Shown here piece by piece: positions 8,765 through 17,365 of a stretch of DNA of 64,000 nucleotides. The position numbers and the translations under genes were made by a program. How positions within the stretch are numbered: the first letter of the stretch is position 1; each line of letters starts with the position of its first letter. The notes below the pieces were generated by a model. The model ran no database searches and was not told where the DNA came from. It saw only the letters and a program-made list of their open reading frames with translations. The DNA comes from Desulfobacter postgatei 2ac9 (GTDB lineage Bacteria > Desulfobacterota > Desulfobacteria > Desulfobacterales > Desulfobacteraceae), in assembly GCF_000233695.2 (NCBI RefSeq), contig NZ_CM001488.1, positions 3,188,796 to 3,252,795 on the forward strand, read 5' to 3'.

Positions 8765-9138
8765 TGGTCTTTGCCGACAATGTCCATGATCGGTTTTTCC
8801 ATTATTTAAAAAAAGAGCTGGACTGGCTTCGTGAACCTAATTGAGTAACGACATCAATGAACAAATAGGCCGGTCATAAAAATTTAGAACATTCGGATGT
8901 AAAAGTAATGTAAATCTCAAATAGGTTTTATCATTTAATTCACCCCGAAGATCACGAAGGAGAGGAAGTTTAAGTCCCTGATATCTTCGTGAACTTCGGC
9001 TCCTTCGTGGTAAAAAAAACAAGAAAATAGATTAAAAAAAGCTATATTCGGTTACCCTGTTCTGGTGAACAAAGCATCTTGACACAGGGGGATACTTTGA
9101 GTAATTTGTGAGCAAACGTTTAACAAGGAGGACGATTC
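8765..9138. other. Intergenic region with CACGAAG-type degenerate repeat
   Basis: No gene seen. At about 8944-9010 there is a repeat-like stretch with GAAGATCACGAAGG on one side and the complementary CTTCGTGAACTTCGG...CCTTCGTGG on the other, resembling the scattered CACGAAG elements of deltaproteobacterial genomes. The last 20 nt hold the RBS (AAGGAGG) of the gene at 9139. Confidence 0.4.
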
Positions 9139-9888
9139 ATGCAAGATTCAACTCCGTTCCAAGCTCAGGACCTTACCCCTGATATGCAGAAAACCCAACT
9201 GATCGACATGTTTACCCGTATTGTTGTCCACTACGGCCTCTGGTTCAATGAGGTTCAGCACCAGATGGGGATGGAAAAGGCACTTACCGCGCTGGATAAG
9301 GCCACACAATCTTCAATTGCAAGCCTCATGAAACATCTGTCCCTCACCTTGGGATTTGAGCTGGACCAGGGCATGCCCAAAGCGGTGATGTCTCTGGATG
9401 ACGCTACAACTGAAAAATTAATGGCAGCCGTGGGAAAAGCCTGGCTGGCCAATGACGGGGTCTGGTTTCAGGCTGTGGAGTTTGAGCACGGCATGAACGA
9501 TGCCAAACGGTGCAATGACTCCTGCTGGGCCCGTTTTTCCCCCTTCGAAGCCCACCGCATAAAAAATATTCTGGGTCTGGGCAGACATCCTGGACTTGAG
9601 GGGTTGAAAAAAGCGCTGAATTTGAGGATGTACGCATTTATCAACGAGCAGAGCATTGTAGAGGAAACTTCCGACAGTTTTATTTTTCAGATGAATGAAT
9701 GCAGGGTCCAGCGGGCAAGGATGCGCAAGGGTCTGGATGATTATCCCTGCAAGTCCGGCGGTCTTGTTGAATACGCCCGTTTTGCCGAAGGCGTTGATGA
9801 CAGAATTAAAACCGAATGCATCGGGTGCCCGCCGGATCCACATCCTGAAACGTGGTTTTGCGCATGGCGATTTACCCTGACACCGTGA
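9139..9888 (+). CDS. Conserved Cys-rich protein, DUF6125-like
   Basis: A 249-residue soluble protein that I recall only as a conserved family in anaerobes (tentatively DUF6125). No catalytic motif is obvious. The N-terminal half has two related segments, each with a V-x-x-x-G-x-W-F-x-x-V/A-E/Q-x-x-x-G-M pattern (about 30-50 and 110-130), suggesting an internal duplication. The C-terminal part is Cys-rich (NECRVQRARM, YPCKSGG, ECIGCPPDPHP, WFCAW), consistent with metal or Fe-S binding. RBS AAGGAGG lies 9-10 nt before the ATG. It precedes the carboxyltransferase genes by 100 nt, but no shared function can be shown. Confidence 0.7.
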   Translation: MQDSTPFQAQDLTPDMQKTQLIDMFTRIVVHYGLWFNEVQHQMGMEKALTALDKATQSSIASLMKHLSLTLGFELDQGMPKAVMSLDDATTEKLMAAVGKAWLANDGVWFQAVEFEHGMNDAKRCNDSCWARFSPFEAHRIKNILGLGRHPGLEGLKKALNLRMYAFINEQSIVEETSDSFIFQMNECRVQRARMRKGLDDYPCKSGGLVEYARFAEGVDDRIKTECIGCPPDPHPETWFCAWRFTLTP

Positions 9889-9988
9889 TGTTTTAATCCC
9901 GGTGTCTTAGGTTTCTTCAGTTTGAGAAAAACAGTCAAATAAACAAATAACTTATACAACTATAAAATTTTAAGAAGAAATAGGAATT

Positions 9989-11542
9989 ATGGGAGTCACT
10001 TCCGACAAAATTCAGGAATTAAGGCAGAAAGAGAAAAAGATCAAGGCCATGGGCGGTGAAAAAGCCCTGGCTAAACGGCGTGAGCAAGGCGTTCTTAACG
10101 CCAGGCAGCGTCTTAACCTGCTGTTTGACGCCGGAACCTTCAGGGAACTGGACATGTTTGTGACCCATCGGTGTACCAATTTTGGCATGGAAACCAAGGA
10201 AATTCCCGCAGACGGTGTAATCACCGGTCATGGAAAGGTGGATGGTCGTCTGGTCTTTGCCTATGCCCAGGATTTTACGGCCTCAGCCGGATCCCTGGGC
10301 GAAATGCAGGCTAAAAAGATATGTAAAGTAATGGATCTGGGGATAAAAGCCGGCGCACCTGTTATCGGCATGAACGATTCCGGGGGTGCCCGGATTCAGG
10401 AGGGGATTGACGCCTTGTCCGGTTACGGCGAAATATTTTTTCGTAACTCTGCGGCTTCGGGTGTGATTCCGCAGATTTCGGCTATCATGGGCCCCACGGC
10501 CGGCGGGGCAGTCTATTCTCCGGCCATGACCGATTTTATCTTTATGGTCAAGGAATCTTCCTATATGTTCATCACCGGGCCCAACGTTATCAAGGCGGTC
10601 ACCGGCGAGGAAATTTCCTTCGAGGCGCTTGGCGGTGCCATGACCCATAACGAAAAGTCCGGGGTAGCCCAGTTCGCATGTGAGTCTGATGAAGACTGTA
10701 TTGAACAGATCAAGCAGCTTTTATCATTCCTGCCGTCCAACAACATGGAAGATCCCCCGATCAAACCCACGGACGATTCACCGTATCGCATGGCCCCGGT
10801 CCTTGATACCATTATTCCGGACAAATCCAACCAGGCATATGATGTCAAACAGGTCATTGCCGCCATCGTGGATGACGGCTACTTTTTTGAACCCCACCAG
10901 TATTTTGCCAGAAACATTGTGATCTGTTTTGCCCGGCTCAATGGTCGTCCCATCGGCATCATTGCCAACCAGCCCATGGTTATGGCAGGTTGCCTGGATA
11001 TTGACGCCTCTGACAAGGCCACCCGGTTCATCCGGTTCTGTGATGCCTTTAACATTCCCATGCTCACCATTGCCGATGTGCCCGGTTATCTGCCCGGTTC
11101 CAACCAGGAGTGGGGTGGGGTCATCCGGCATGGCGCAAAACTTCTGTGGTGCTACTCCGAGGCCACGGTGCCCAAGCTTTTGCTGATCACAAGAAAAGAC
11201 TACGGCGGGTCATATATCGCCATGTGCTCCAAGCACCTTGGTGCGGATATGGCCTTTGCCTGGCCCATGGCCGAGGTGGCGGTCATGGGGGCTGAAGGCG
11301 CGGCAAACGTCATCCATGCAAGGGAGATTAAAAATGCCGAGGATCCGGCCGCCATGCGCAGGCAGAAAATAGACGAGTATAATACGCAGTTCTCCAATCC
11401 TTATTGTGCCGCAGCAAGGGGCTATGTGGATGCGGTGATCGTGCCGAGTGAAACCCGGCCAAGGCTCATAGATGCCCTTGAGGCCGTTGCAAACAAACGG
11501 GAATTCCGGCCGGCCAAGAAACATGGAAATATTCCTGTATAA
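9989..11542 (+). CDS. Acyl-CoA carboxyltransferase beta subunit (12S-type, methylmalonyl-CoA)
   Basis: A 517-residue carboxyltransferase of the propionyl-/methylmalonyl-CoA type, transferring CO2 between biotin and acyl-CoA in the cytoplasm. Both crotonase-fold halves are present. The first has oxyanion-hole residues in NDSGGARIQEG and SAIMGPTAGGAVYSPA; the second has DVPGYLPGSNQEWGG and AMCSKHLGADMAFAWP. The length matches 12S subunits of transcarboxylase and MmdA. Two genes downstream is a pyruvate/oxaloacetate carboxyltransferase with fused biotin carrier. No biotin carboxylase and no membrane decarboxylase beta subunit are nearby. I infer a methylmalonyl-CoA:pyruvate transcarboxylase, making oxaloacetate and propionyl-CoA or running in reverse. 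Confidence 0.92.
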   Translation: MGVTSDKIQELRQKEKKIKAMGGEKALAKRREQGVLNARQRLNLLFDAGTFRELDMFVTHRCTNFGMETKEIPADGVITGHGKVDGRLVFAYAQDFTASAGSLGEMQAKKICKVMDLGIKAGAPVIGMNDSGGARIQEGIDALSGYGEIFFRNSAASGVIPQISAIMGPTAGGAVYSPAMTDFIFMVKESSYMFITGPNVIKAVTGEEISFEALGGAMTHNEKSGVAQFACESDEDCIEQIKQLLSFLPSNNMEDPPIKPTDDSPYRMAPVLDTIIPDKSNQAYDVKQVIAAIVDDGYFFEPHQYFARNIVICFARLNGRPIGIIANQPMVMAGCLDIDASDKATRFIRFCDAFNIPMLTIADVPGYLPGSNQEWGGVIRHGAKLLWCYSEATVPKLLLITRKDYGGSYIAMCSKHLGADMAFAWPMAEVAVMGAEGAANVIHAREIKNAEDPAAMRRQKIDEYNTQFSNPYCAAARGYVDAVIVPSETRPRLIDALEAVANKREFRPAKKHGNIPV

Positions 11543-11612
11543 CAGCCATGGGCTGACCTGGCAAGGTATAGCTTAATACGCTAACCCGTTTAAAGCCAAG
11601 GAGACCTTTTTT

Positions 11613-11822
11613 ATGAAAAATAAAAAATTGGCTGCTGCCATGGCTGCTGTTCAGATGTACATCAGAACGCAGGAAGAGGCAGCCATTATTGCACTGCAAA
11701 AACAGGCTTCCAATGCTGCGGTGAAACCTGCCCCGGTTGGCCAGATCAACCTTTGGGGGCTTTCCGGACGGCAGGCAATTATGAATGCCAACGCAATGAT
11801 ACGGCAAAGAATGCTGAAATGA
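11613..11822 (+). CDS. Small subunit-like protein of the carboxyltransferase locus
   Basis: A 69-residue protein between the two catalytic subunits, with RBS AAGGAGA. The N-terminal helix (AAAMAAVQMYIRTQEEAAII) and the C-terminal NLWGLSGRQAIMNANAM resemble the ends of gamma/delta subunits of sodium-pump decarboxylases (OadG/MmdD), where the latter helps assembly. Unlike OadG it has no clear membrane anchor. I infer a soluble assembly or linker subunit; this is by position and loose motif resemblance only. Confidence 0.65.
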   Translation: MKNKKLAAAMAAVQMYIRTQEEAAIIALQKQASNAAVKPAPVGQINLWGLSGRQAIMNANAMIRQRMLK

Positions 11823-11857
11823 TAAAATACAATAAAAGATAATTTATGTAGGATATT

Positions 11858-13891
11858 ATGACCGATCACAATGAAGTTAAAATGGTTGAGATGGATTATT
11901 CAGAAACGCGACCAAAGGTAAAAAATCCCCTGAAAATTCAGGATCTGTCCCTGCGAGATGGCCATCAGTCATTGTTTGCCACCCGGGGCCGTACCGAAGA
12001 TATGATTCCTGTGGCCGAGCAGATGGATGAAATCGGATTCTGGGCCGTGGAGGTTTGGGGCGGCGCCTCCTTTCACATCATGCATCGGTATCTCAACGAA
12101 GACCCCTGGCAGAGGCTTCGCACCCTGAAACGGTATTTCAAGAAAACGCCAATTTCCATGCTGCTGCGCGGCCAAAAACTTGTGGGGTACCGTAATTATG
12201 CTGATGACCTGGCCGAACTTTTTGTTAAAAAGACCGTGGAAAACGGGCTGGATATTTTCAGGACCTTTGATGCCCTTAATGATTACAGAAATTTCGAAAC
12301 CGTGGTACCGGTAATCAAATCGTGTGGTGCGCATTTTCAGGGCTGCATCTGCTATACCCTGACAGAGCCCCGCCTGGGCGGAGAGGTGTATAACCTGGAA
12401 TATTATGTGAAAAAGGCCAAAGAGCTTGAGGATATGGGTGCCGATTCCATCTGCATCAAGGATGTGGCAGGATTGATGGCCCCTTATGACGCCTTTGAGC
12501 TCGTAAAAGCACTGAAAGCAGAAGTTAAGCCCCCGATTCACCTGCATTCCCATTTTACATCGGGCATGTCCCCCATGACCCATCTCAAGGCCGTAGAGGC
12601 AGGCGTTGATATTATTGATACCTGTATGACCCCTTATGCATACAGAACATCCCATGCAGCACTTGAGCCTCTTGTGATGAGCCTTTTGGGCACAAGTCGG
12701 GATACGGGATTTGATATCAAGGCCCTTACCCGGATCAATGAGACCCTGGAAAAAGATGTGATACCTAAATATAAGCATCTGCTGGATAACACCAAGCTCT
12801 CACTGATTGATATCAATGTGCTTATGTACCAGACACCTGACTTCATGCGCGCCAATTTGCAAAAACAGCTTCGGGAAATGGATGCATTGGACAAAATTGA
12901 TGAGGTGTACAAAGAGCTGCCCAGGGTAAGGAAAGAACTGGGTCAGATTCCCCTTGTAACGCCAACCAGCCGGATTGTGGGTACCCAGACGGTGAACAAT
13001 GTGCTTTTTGACACCAAGGAAGAGCGTTACAAAATGATTACCGCCCAGGTCAAGGATTTATGTTACGGCCTGTACGGCAAAACAGCAGTTCCCATTGATG
13101 CTGACCTGCAGAAAAAAGCGCTCAAGGGCTATGAAAGAGGCGAAGAGCCTATCACCTGCCGTCCGGCAGAAGTTTTGATGCCCGAACTTGAAAAAGCCAG
13201 GAAAGAGATCGGCGATCTGGCTGTGGATGATGAGGATCTTATTCTCTGTGCCCTGTTCCCCGTAACCGGCAAAAAATACCTGATGCAAAAATACGGTAAG
13301 GAACAGGTGCCTGACACGGTGAAACCCATTACCCTGGAAGATGTTAAAAAACAAGATGATATGATTAAAAAAGCCAAAGCAGGCAAGCTCATTGAACCTG
13401 CTGCGGATCTTCCTGAAAAAAGCGAGTTTGCCAGAACCTTTAATGTCTTTGTGGACGGTGAATGTTTTGAAGTTGGTGTCGATGAAGTGGGTGGTTCTCC
13501 AATGATTTCTTATGCCGCCCTTGCTTCCGTCGCACCTGCGGCAGCTCCCGTTGCACCGTCTGCCCCTGCAGCACCAACACCTCCTGCACCCCCTGCAGTA
13601 TCGGCTCCGAAGCCCGCATCAGCAAAATCGGTCGCACCCGCACCAAAACCCAAACCTGCTGCACCGGCAGGTGGCTCCGGGACGCCTGTTTTGGCTCCTA
13701 TGCCCGGCATGATTGTCAAGTATACGAAAAATGTGGGAGATGCGGTGAACGCAGGCGATACTGTTGTCTTGATTGAGGCCATGAAGATGGAAAATGCCCT
13801 GCTGGCAACAGTCGACGGAACCATTACCGCCATTAATTTTAAAACAGGTGATTCAGTGGCCAAGGATGATGTACTGGCAACCATAGAATAA
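11858..13891 (+). CDS. Biotin-dependent carboxyltransferase (PycB/OadA/5S-type) with fused biotin carrier
   Basis: A 677-residue cytoplasmic enzyme. Residues about 25-300 form the HMGL-like TIM barrel. It starts with LSLRDGHQSLFATRGRTEDM (metal-binding Asp), continues with DMGADSICIKDVAGLM (catalytic Lys) and has the HLHSHFTSG metal ligands. The PYC_OADA domain follows, then an Ala/Pro-rich linker (about 555-605) and a biotinyl domain ending with EAMKMEN, the biotinylated Lys. It uses pyruvate/oxaloacetate as carboxyl acceptor or donor. With the 12S-like gene upstream it would make transcarboxylase, the ATP-sparing step in propionate metabolism of sulfate reducers. The alternative is an oxaloacetate decarboxylase alpha subunit whose membrane subunits are elsewhere. 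Confidence 0.93.
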   Translation: MTDHNEVKMVEMDYSETRPKVKNPLKIQDLSLRDGHQSLFATRGRTEDMIPVAEQMDEIGFWAVEVWGGASFHIMHRYLNEDPWQRLRTLKRYFKKTPISMLLRGQKLVGYRNYADDLAELFVKKTVENGLDIFRTFDALNDYRNFETVVPVIKSCGAHFQGCICYTLTEPRLGGEVYNLEYYVKKAKELEDMGADSICIKDVAGLMAPYDAFELVKALKAEVKPPIHLHSHFTSGMSPMTHLKAVEAGVDIIDTCMTPYAYRTSHAALEPLVMSLLGTSRDTGFDIKALTRINETLEKDVIPKYKHLLDNTKLSLIDINVLMYQTPDFMRANLQKQLREMDALDKIDEVYKELPRVRKELGQIPLVTPTSRIVGTQTVNNVLFDTKEERYKMITAQVKDLCYGLYGKTAVPIDADLQKKALKGYERGEEPITCRPAEVLMPELEKARKEIGDLAVDDEDLILCALFPVTGKKYLMQKYGKEQVPDTVKPITLEDVKKQDDMIKKAKAGKLIEPAADLPEKSEFARTFNVFVDGECFEVGVDEVGGSPMISYAALASVAPAAAPVAPSAPAAPTPPAPPAVSAPKPASAKSVAPAPKPKPAAPAGGSGTPVLAPMPGMIVKYTKNVGDAVNAGDTVVLIEAMKMENALLATVDGTITAINFKTGDSVAKDDVLATIE

Positions 13892-13915
13892 CTCAAATAG
13901 AACACAATAGGGGGA

Positions 13916-13941
13916 GGGGGATGGTTTGACAACCATCCCCC
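13916..13941 (+). terminator. Hairpin after the carboxyltransferase operon
   Basis: Perfect 11-bp stem GGGGGATGGTT / AACCATCCCCC around a TGAC loop, 25 nt past the stop codon. The following sequence is only moderately T-rich, so termination may be partial and allow read-through into the next gene. Confidence 0.6.
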
Positions 13942-13950
13942 TGTGCTTAT

Positions 13951-13993
13951 TATGATAGTTGATGCCGGTGTGTGATCCGGCACCACTATCATA
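13951..13993 (+). promoter_or_regulatory. Leader hairpin abutting the RBS of the zinc-ribbon gene
   Basis: TATGATAGT-TGA-TGCCGG pairs with CCGGCA-CC-ACTATCATA, closing directly at the AAGGAG of the next gene. It could sequester or present the ribosome binding site; a role as a boundary element is equally possible. Confidence 0.4.
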
Positions 13994-14004
13994 AGGAGAA
14001 AACA

Positions 14005-14682
14005 ATGGCATTTGAAACCAAAGAAGAACTGCTTGAAAAATATCTAAAAATGGAAAAACCCCATTGTCCTCATTGCGATGAGGTCATGACCCTGTGGGAG
14101 ATCCCGCCTATCAATTTTTCAGACGGTTTGGGCTGGCAGACCCCCTATCTTTTTGTCTGTTTTAACGATGACTGCCCTTCTTATAAAAAGGGCTGGCAGC
14201 ATCTGATGGACTCAGTGGAAGCACCCGCCTCGTACAGATGTTTTTGCGAGCCAGGCGCCAAGAATTTTGAATACATGCCCGTGTTCAGTCCCCTGGGCGG
14301 TACAGGTTCTGTTCTGGATGATGCGGCGCTTGTGGCGGAACAAGCCCGGCAAGAGCTGATGAAACAGACCTTTTCCATCCTCACGGATTATTATATTTCC
14401 AAAGACTGGGATGAGATTTTAAAGATCTGTCTGAACCCAAAAATTCCGCCCAAGGCAAGGCTGAAAGCCGTAGAAATGGTGGGTGAGTTAGGTGATGCAA
14501 CGGCTGTGGAGCATTTGATCAACCATAAGTTCCCGACCCCGGTATTACAGGAAGGGGTGAAAAAAGCAATTGAACAGCTTCATGAACGCCATTTTACGCG
14601 GGAATGCCCTTTTTGTGCCGAGATCATTAAAAACCGGGCCACCGTATGCAAACATTGCGGCAAGGATGTGCCCCGGGCATAA
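14005..14682 (+). CDS. Zinc-ribbon protein with HEAT-like segment
   Basis: A 225-residue protein of unrecognised function. The N-terminus carries CPHCDEVMTLWEIPP and a CFNDDCPSY motif, resembling a rubredoxin/zinc-ribbon site. The middle (about 130-190) looks like a HEAT/PBS-lyase repeat (PPKARLKAVEMVGELGDATAVEHLI). The C-terminus is a classic double-CxxC zinc ribbon (CPFCAEIIKNRATVCKHCGK). The start at 14005 is set by AAGGAGAA; the upstream ATG at 13972 lies inside the leader hairpin. Probably a soluble protein-binding factor. Confidence 0.75.
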   Translation: MAFETKEELLEKYLKMEKPHCPHCDEVMTLWEIPPINFSDGLGWQTPYLFVCFNDDCPSYKKGWQHLMDSVEAPASYRCFCEPGAKNFEYMPVFSPLGGTGSVLDDAALVAEQARQELMKQTFSILTDYYISKDWDEILKICLNPKIPPKARLKAVEMVGELGDATAVEHLINHKFPTPVLQEGVKKAIEQLHERHFTRECPFCAEIIKNRATVCKHCGKDVPRA

Positions 14683-14854
14683 CAAGGCCAATGGTCTGCA
14701 GGGCCGTTATTGGGGAATACCCCCGATAAAAACCGGGCATTCATGCACACGAAAAGAATGATGCCCGAGTTTGTGTGTGATGCAGTAAACCTGGAAGGTC
14801 TGAATTTCACGATTCCTGAAATTCAGACCCTGCTTGACGGGATAACCGTAGGCG
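14683..14854. other. Convergent intergenic region with two hairpins
   Basis: Imperfect stem CGGGCATTCAT / ATGATGCCCG at about 14736-14768, and a perfect 13-bp stem GGTCTGAATTTCA (14797-14809) / TGAAATTCAGACC (14817-14829). It separates two convergent genes, so bidirectional transcript-end structures are likely, but neither has a T-run. Confidence 0.45.
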
Positions 14855-15370
14855 TTATAATTTGTTGATCTTTTCTATGTTGAAAGATCTGTAGATAATC
14901 ATCTCACCGCTTCTTTTATCCGGATCAAGGATCGTGGATTCAATTTTCTTTAGAATGGCCTGGGCCTGGGAATAATCCGGAATGGCGTCAAGTCCCTGTC
15001 CGATGGTTTTTCCTGTGCAGGCATCTTTGATAATGGCGTCTCTGGCATCCGTGGATATGGCAAAGGGAATGATGTGGTCATAAACCAGTCTGGCACCGGC
15101 CAGAATTTCCCTTTCATAGGATCCAATAGACCCCGCCACACAGGTGATGGCCATAAAGGGGCGCTCTTCCACGCTTACAATCAGATCAATCACGGATGGA
15201 TAATCTTCGCCCTTGAACTGGACGGTCAGAGGAACGTCCACAAGAACATCTGATTTGGGGTATCCTTTGCTCTCGACCAGGAATTTTTCAAAAATCTGTC
15301 GGCTGGCTTCAGCGCCGACATTATCTATCTCTTTGCCGGTAATATAGTCGGTAACTTGATCAAGTGTCAT
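14855..15370 (-). CDS. HsdR N-terminal-domain-like protein
   Basis: A 171-residue stand-alone protein resembling the type I restriction HsdR N-terminal (PD-(D/E)xK-like) fold common in deltaproteobacteria. It contains a conserved Asp in PSVIDLIVSVE, the family's AGSIGSYEREILAGARL helix and a GKTIGQGLDAIP turn. The usual second half-motif E-x-K reads ITC here, so nuclease activity is doubtful. No HsdM or HsdS is nearby. It follows gpmI by 48 nt and may be the last gene of the rplU operon. Confidence 0.7.
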   Translation of the reverse strand: MTLDQVTDYITGKEIDNVGAEASRQIFEKFLVESKGYPKSDVLVDVPLTVQFKGEDYPSVIDLIVSVEERPFMAITCVAGSIGSYEREILAGARLVYDHIIPFAISTDARDAIIKDACTGKTIGQGLDAIPDYSQAQAILKKIESTILDPDKRSGEMIIYRSFNIEKINKL

Positions 15371-15417
15371 AATTAATAAACTGTTAAATTAAAAAATCAT
15401 TATTGATATTGTTTTAT

Positions 15418-16983
15418 TTATTTATCTTTTATTTGTTTATCCTGGATCAGGCATTGGCCTGTCATTTCCAAAGGCTGCGCTATTCCAAGAACATTGAGTA
15501 TGGTCGGCGCAATATCTCCGAGTTTGCCGTCCAGAAGGCTGATGGCAAGTGCTGGTTTGGCTGCAACAATAAACCTTACCGGATTTAATGTATGGGCCGT
15601 ATGGGGGGACCCGTCCTGGGCCAGCATCTGTTCTGAGTTGCCGTGGTCTGCGGTGATAAAAGCGGTACCACCGGTTTCCCAGATAGCTTCCACCACTTTT
15701 TCTACACATCTGTCTACGGTTTCACATGCCTTTACCGCCGCGTCAAATATACCAGTATGCCCCACCATGTCCATGTTGGCAAAGTTAAGCACCACAAATT
15801 GAAATTTGCCTGAACGGATCTGCTCGCAGGCTTTGTCCGCTACTTTGTCCGCACTCATTTCAGGTTTCTGGTCATAGGTCTCAACATCCCGGGGAGAGGG
15901 GATGAGGATACGCGCTTCCCCGTCAAAAACCGCCTCATCACCGCCGTTAAAAAAATAGGTGACATGGGCGTACTTTTCAGTTTCTGCAATGCGAAGCTGG
16001 GAAATTTTATTTTCGCTTAGGATCTGCCCGAAAATTTTGTCCAGATGTTCGGGGGCAAAGGCTGCAGGCAGATCAAAGTGTTCGTCATACTGGGTCATGC
16101 ACACAAAATCACAAAGGCTTGGGCAGGTGGTACGCTCAAAACCGTCAAAGGTTTTTTCCGTGAATGCCCGGGTGATCTCCTTGGCCCGGTCGGCCCGGAA
16201 GTTGAAAAAAATAAGGCCATCTCCTTGTTCAATTTTTCCTTCATTGCCTGGGCAAAAGTATACCGGTTTGATGAATTCATCGGTTTCTTCCCTGTCGTAG
16301 GCGGCCTGGATGGCTTGGACTGGTGACTGATTGGATGCATCAACGCCTATACCTTCGGTATAAAGTTCATAGGCTCTTTGTACCCGTTCCCAGCGGGTGT
16401 CCCTGTCCATGGCCCAGAAGCGTCCGGTCATGGTCGCCACCTTTCCTGTGTCAATATCCTGGATTTTTTCATCAAGCTGTTTTAGAAATTTAATGCCGGA
16501 TGTGGGAGAGGTGTCCCTGCCGTCCATGATGGGGTGGATATAAACCCGGGTAATGCCCTTATTTTTGGCCATTTTTATTAAAGCAAACAGGTGATTGATG
16601 TGGGAGTGAACCCCGCCATCGGAAAGCAATCCCAAAAGATGAAGATTTTTATCTCTCTTTTTAACCTTGTCCATAACTGAAACAAGCGCCGGGGTGGAGT
16701 AAAAACTATTATCCCGAATGGCCGTGTTGATCCGGACAAAATCCTGGGCCACGATCCTGCCGGCCCCGATGTTCATGTGGCCTACCTCGGAGTTTCCCAT
16801 GGTACCGTCGGGAAGTCCCACAGCCTCACCGCAGCATTTAAGAGTTGTGTTTGGGTACTCGTCTATGAGTCTGTCCAGAAACGGTGTATTGGCTGCGGCC
16901 ACTGCATTGCCTTCTTCCGATGGGTTGATGCCCCAGCCGTCAAGTATCATCAAGATATTGACCGGTCTTTTTTCAGAACCCAT
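15418..16983 (-). CDS. gpmI: 2,3-bisphosphoglycerate-independent phosphoglycerate mutase
   Basis: Interconverts 3- and 2-phosphoglycerate in glycolysis/gluconeogenesis, using two Mn ions and a phosphoserine. The 521-residue protein has ILMILDGWG (metal ligand), the catalytic Ser in DGTMGNSEVGHMNIGAGR, and late ligands in NFANMDMVGHTG and ITADHGNSEQM. The start at 16983 is chosen because GGAGG lies 6 nt upstream. Longer in-frame starts would run deep into rsfS. The reading frame overlaps the end of rsfS by 11 nt, so translation is probably coupled. Confidence 0.95.
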   Translation of the reverse strand: MGSEKRPVNILMILDGWGINPSEEGNAVAAANTPFLDRLIDEYPNTTLKCCGEAVGLPDGTMGNSEVGHMNIGAGRIVAQDFVRINTAIRDNSFYSTPALVSVMDKVKKRDKNLHLLGLLSDGGVHSHINHLFALIKMAKNKGITRVYIHPIMDGRDTSPTSGIKFLKQLDEKIQDIDTGKVATMTGRFWAMDRDTRWERVQRAYELYTEGIGVDASNQSPVQAIQAAYDREETDEFIKPVYFCPGNEGKIEQGDGLIFFNFRADRAKEITRAFTEKTFDGFERTTCPSLCDFVCMTQYDEHFDLPAAFAPEHLDKIFGQILSENKISQLRIAETEKYAHVTYFFNGGDEAVFDGEARILIPSPRDVETYDQKPEMSADKVADKACEQIRSGKFQFVVLNFANMDMVGHTGIFDAAVKACETVDRCVEKVVEAIWETGGTAFITADHGNSEQMLAQDGSPHTAHTLNPVRFIVAAKPALAISLLDGKLGDIAPTILNVLGIAQPLEMTGQCLIQDKQIKDK

Positions 16984-17365
16984 CGTCATCCTCCATATCT
17001 GTTTGTGTCTGCCTACCAAATTCGGAGAGATCAACCGATGCGGCATCACTCCAAAGTCCTTCAAGGTCGTAAAATGCCATGGCATCGGATTCAAAGATAT
17101 GGATGATCAGGTGTCCGAAATCGAGTAGCGCCCACTGGCCTTCCTTGACCCCTTCTGTACCTAAAGTTTTTATCTTTGCCTCCTTAAGGGATTTTATAAT
17201 ATGTTCGGAAAGGGAGGTTACCTGCCGGCTTGATCCGGCTTCCACAATGACCACCATGTCTGTGTAGGAGGTTAATTCACTGACCATCAGTGCGGTTACG
17301 CGTTTGGGTTTTCGGTCAAATATGGGGGCAAGATAGGGTATATATTCCTCTTGGAGGGCGATCAT
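16973..17365 (-). CDS. rsfS: Ribosomal silencing factor RsfS
   Basis: A 130-residue Iojap/RsfS protein that binds ribosomal protein L14 and blocks subunit joining during starvation. Family features are SYTDMVVIVEAGSSRQV near residue 35, EGVKEGQWALLDFGHLIIHIF, and an acidic C-terminus (TDMEDDDGF). It overlaps nadD by 4 nt and gpmI by 11 nt, the widely conserved nadD-rsfS order. Confidence 0.95.
   Translation of the reverse strand: MIALQEEYIPYLAPIFDRKPKRVTALMVSELTSYTDMVVIVEAGSSRQVTSLSEHIIKSLKEAKIKTLGTEGVKEGQWALLDFGHLIIHIFESDAMAFYDLEGLWSDAASVDLSEFGRQTQTDMEDDDGF

Noticed and set aside
11969..12778. 269-residue ORF on the minus strand
   Set aside because: Opposite the biotin-dependent carboxyltransferase; no recognisable domain and no RBS.
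9989..13891. Na+-pumping methylmalonyl-CoA or oxaloacetate decarboxylase operon
   Set aside because: No membrane beta subunit is encoded nearby and the small partner has no membrane helix, so transcarboxylase is preferred.
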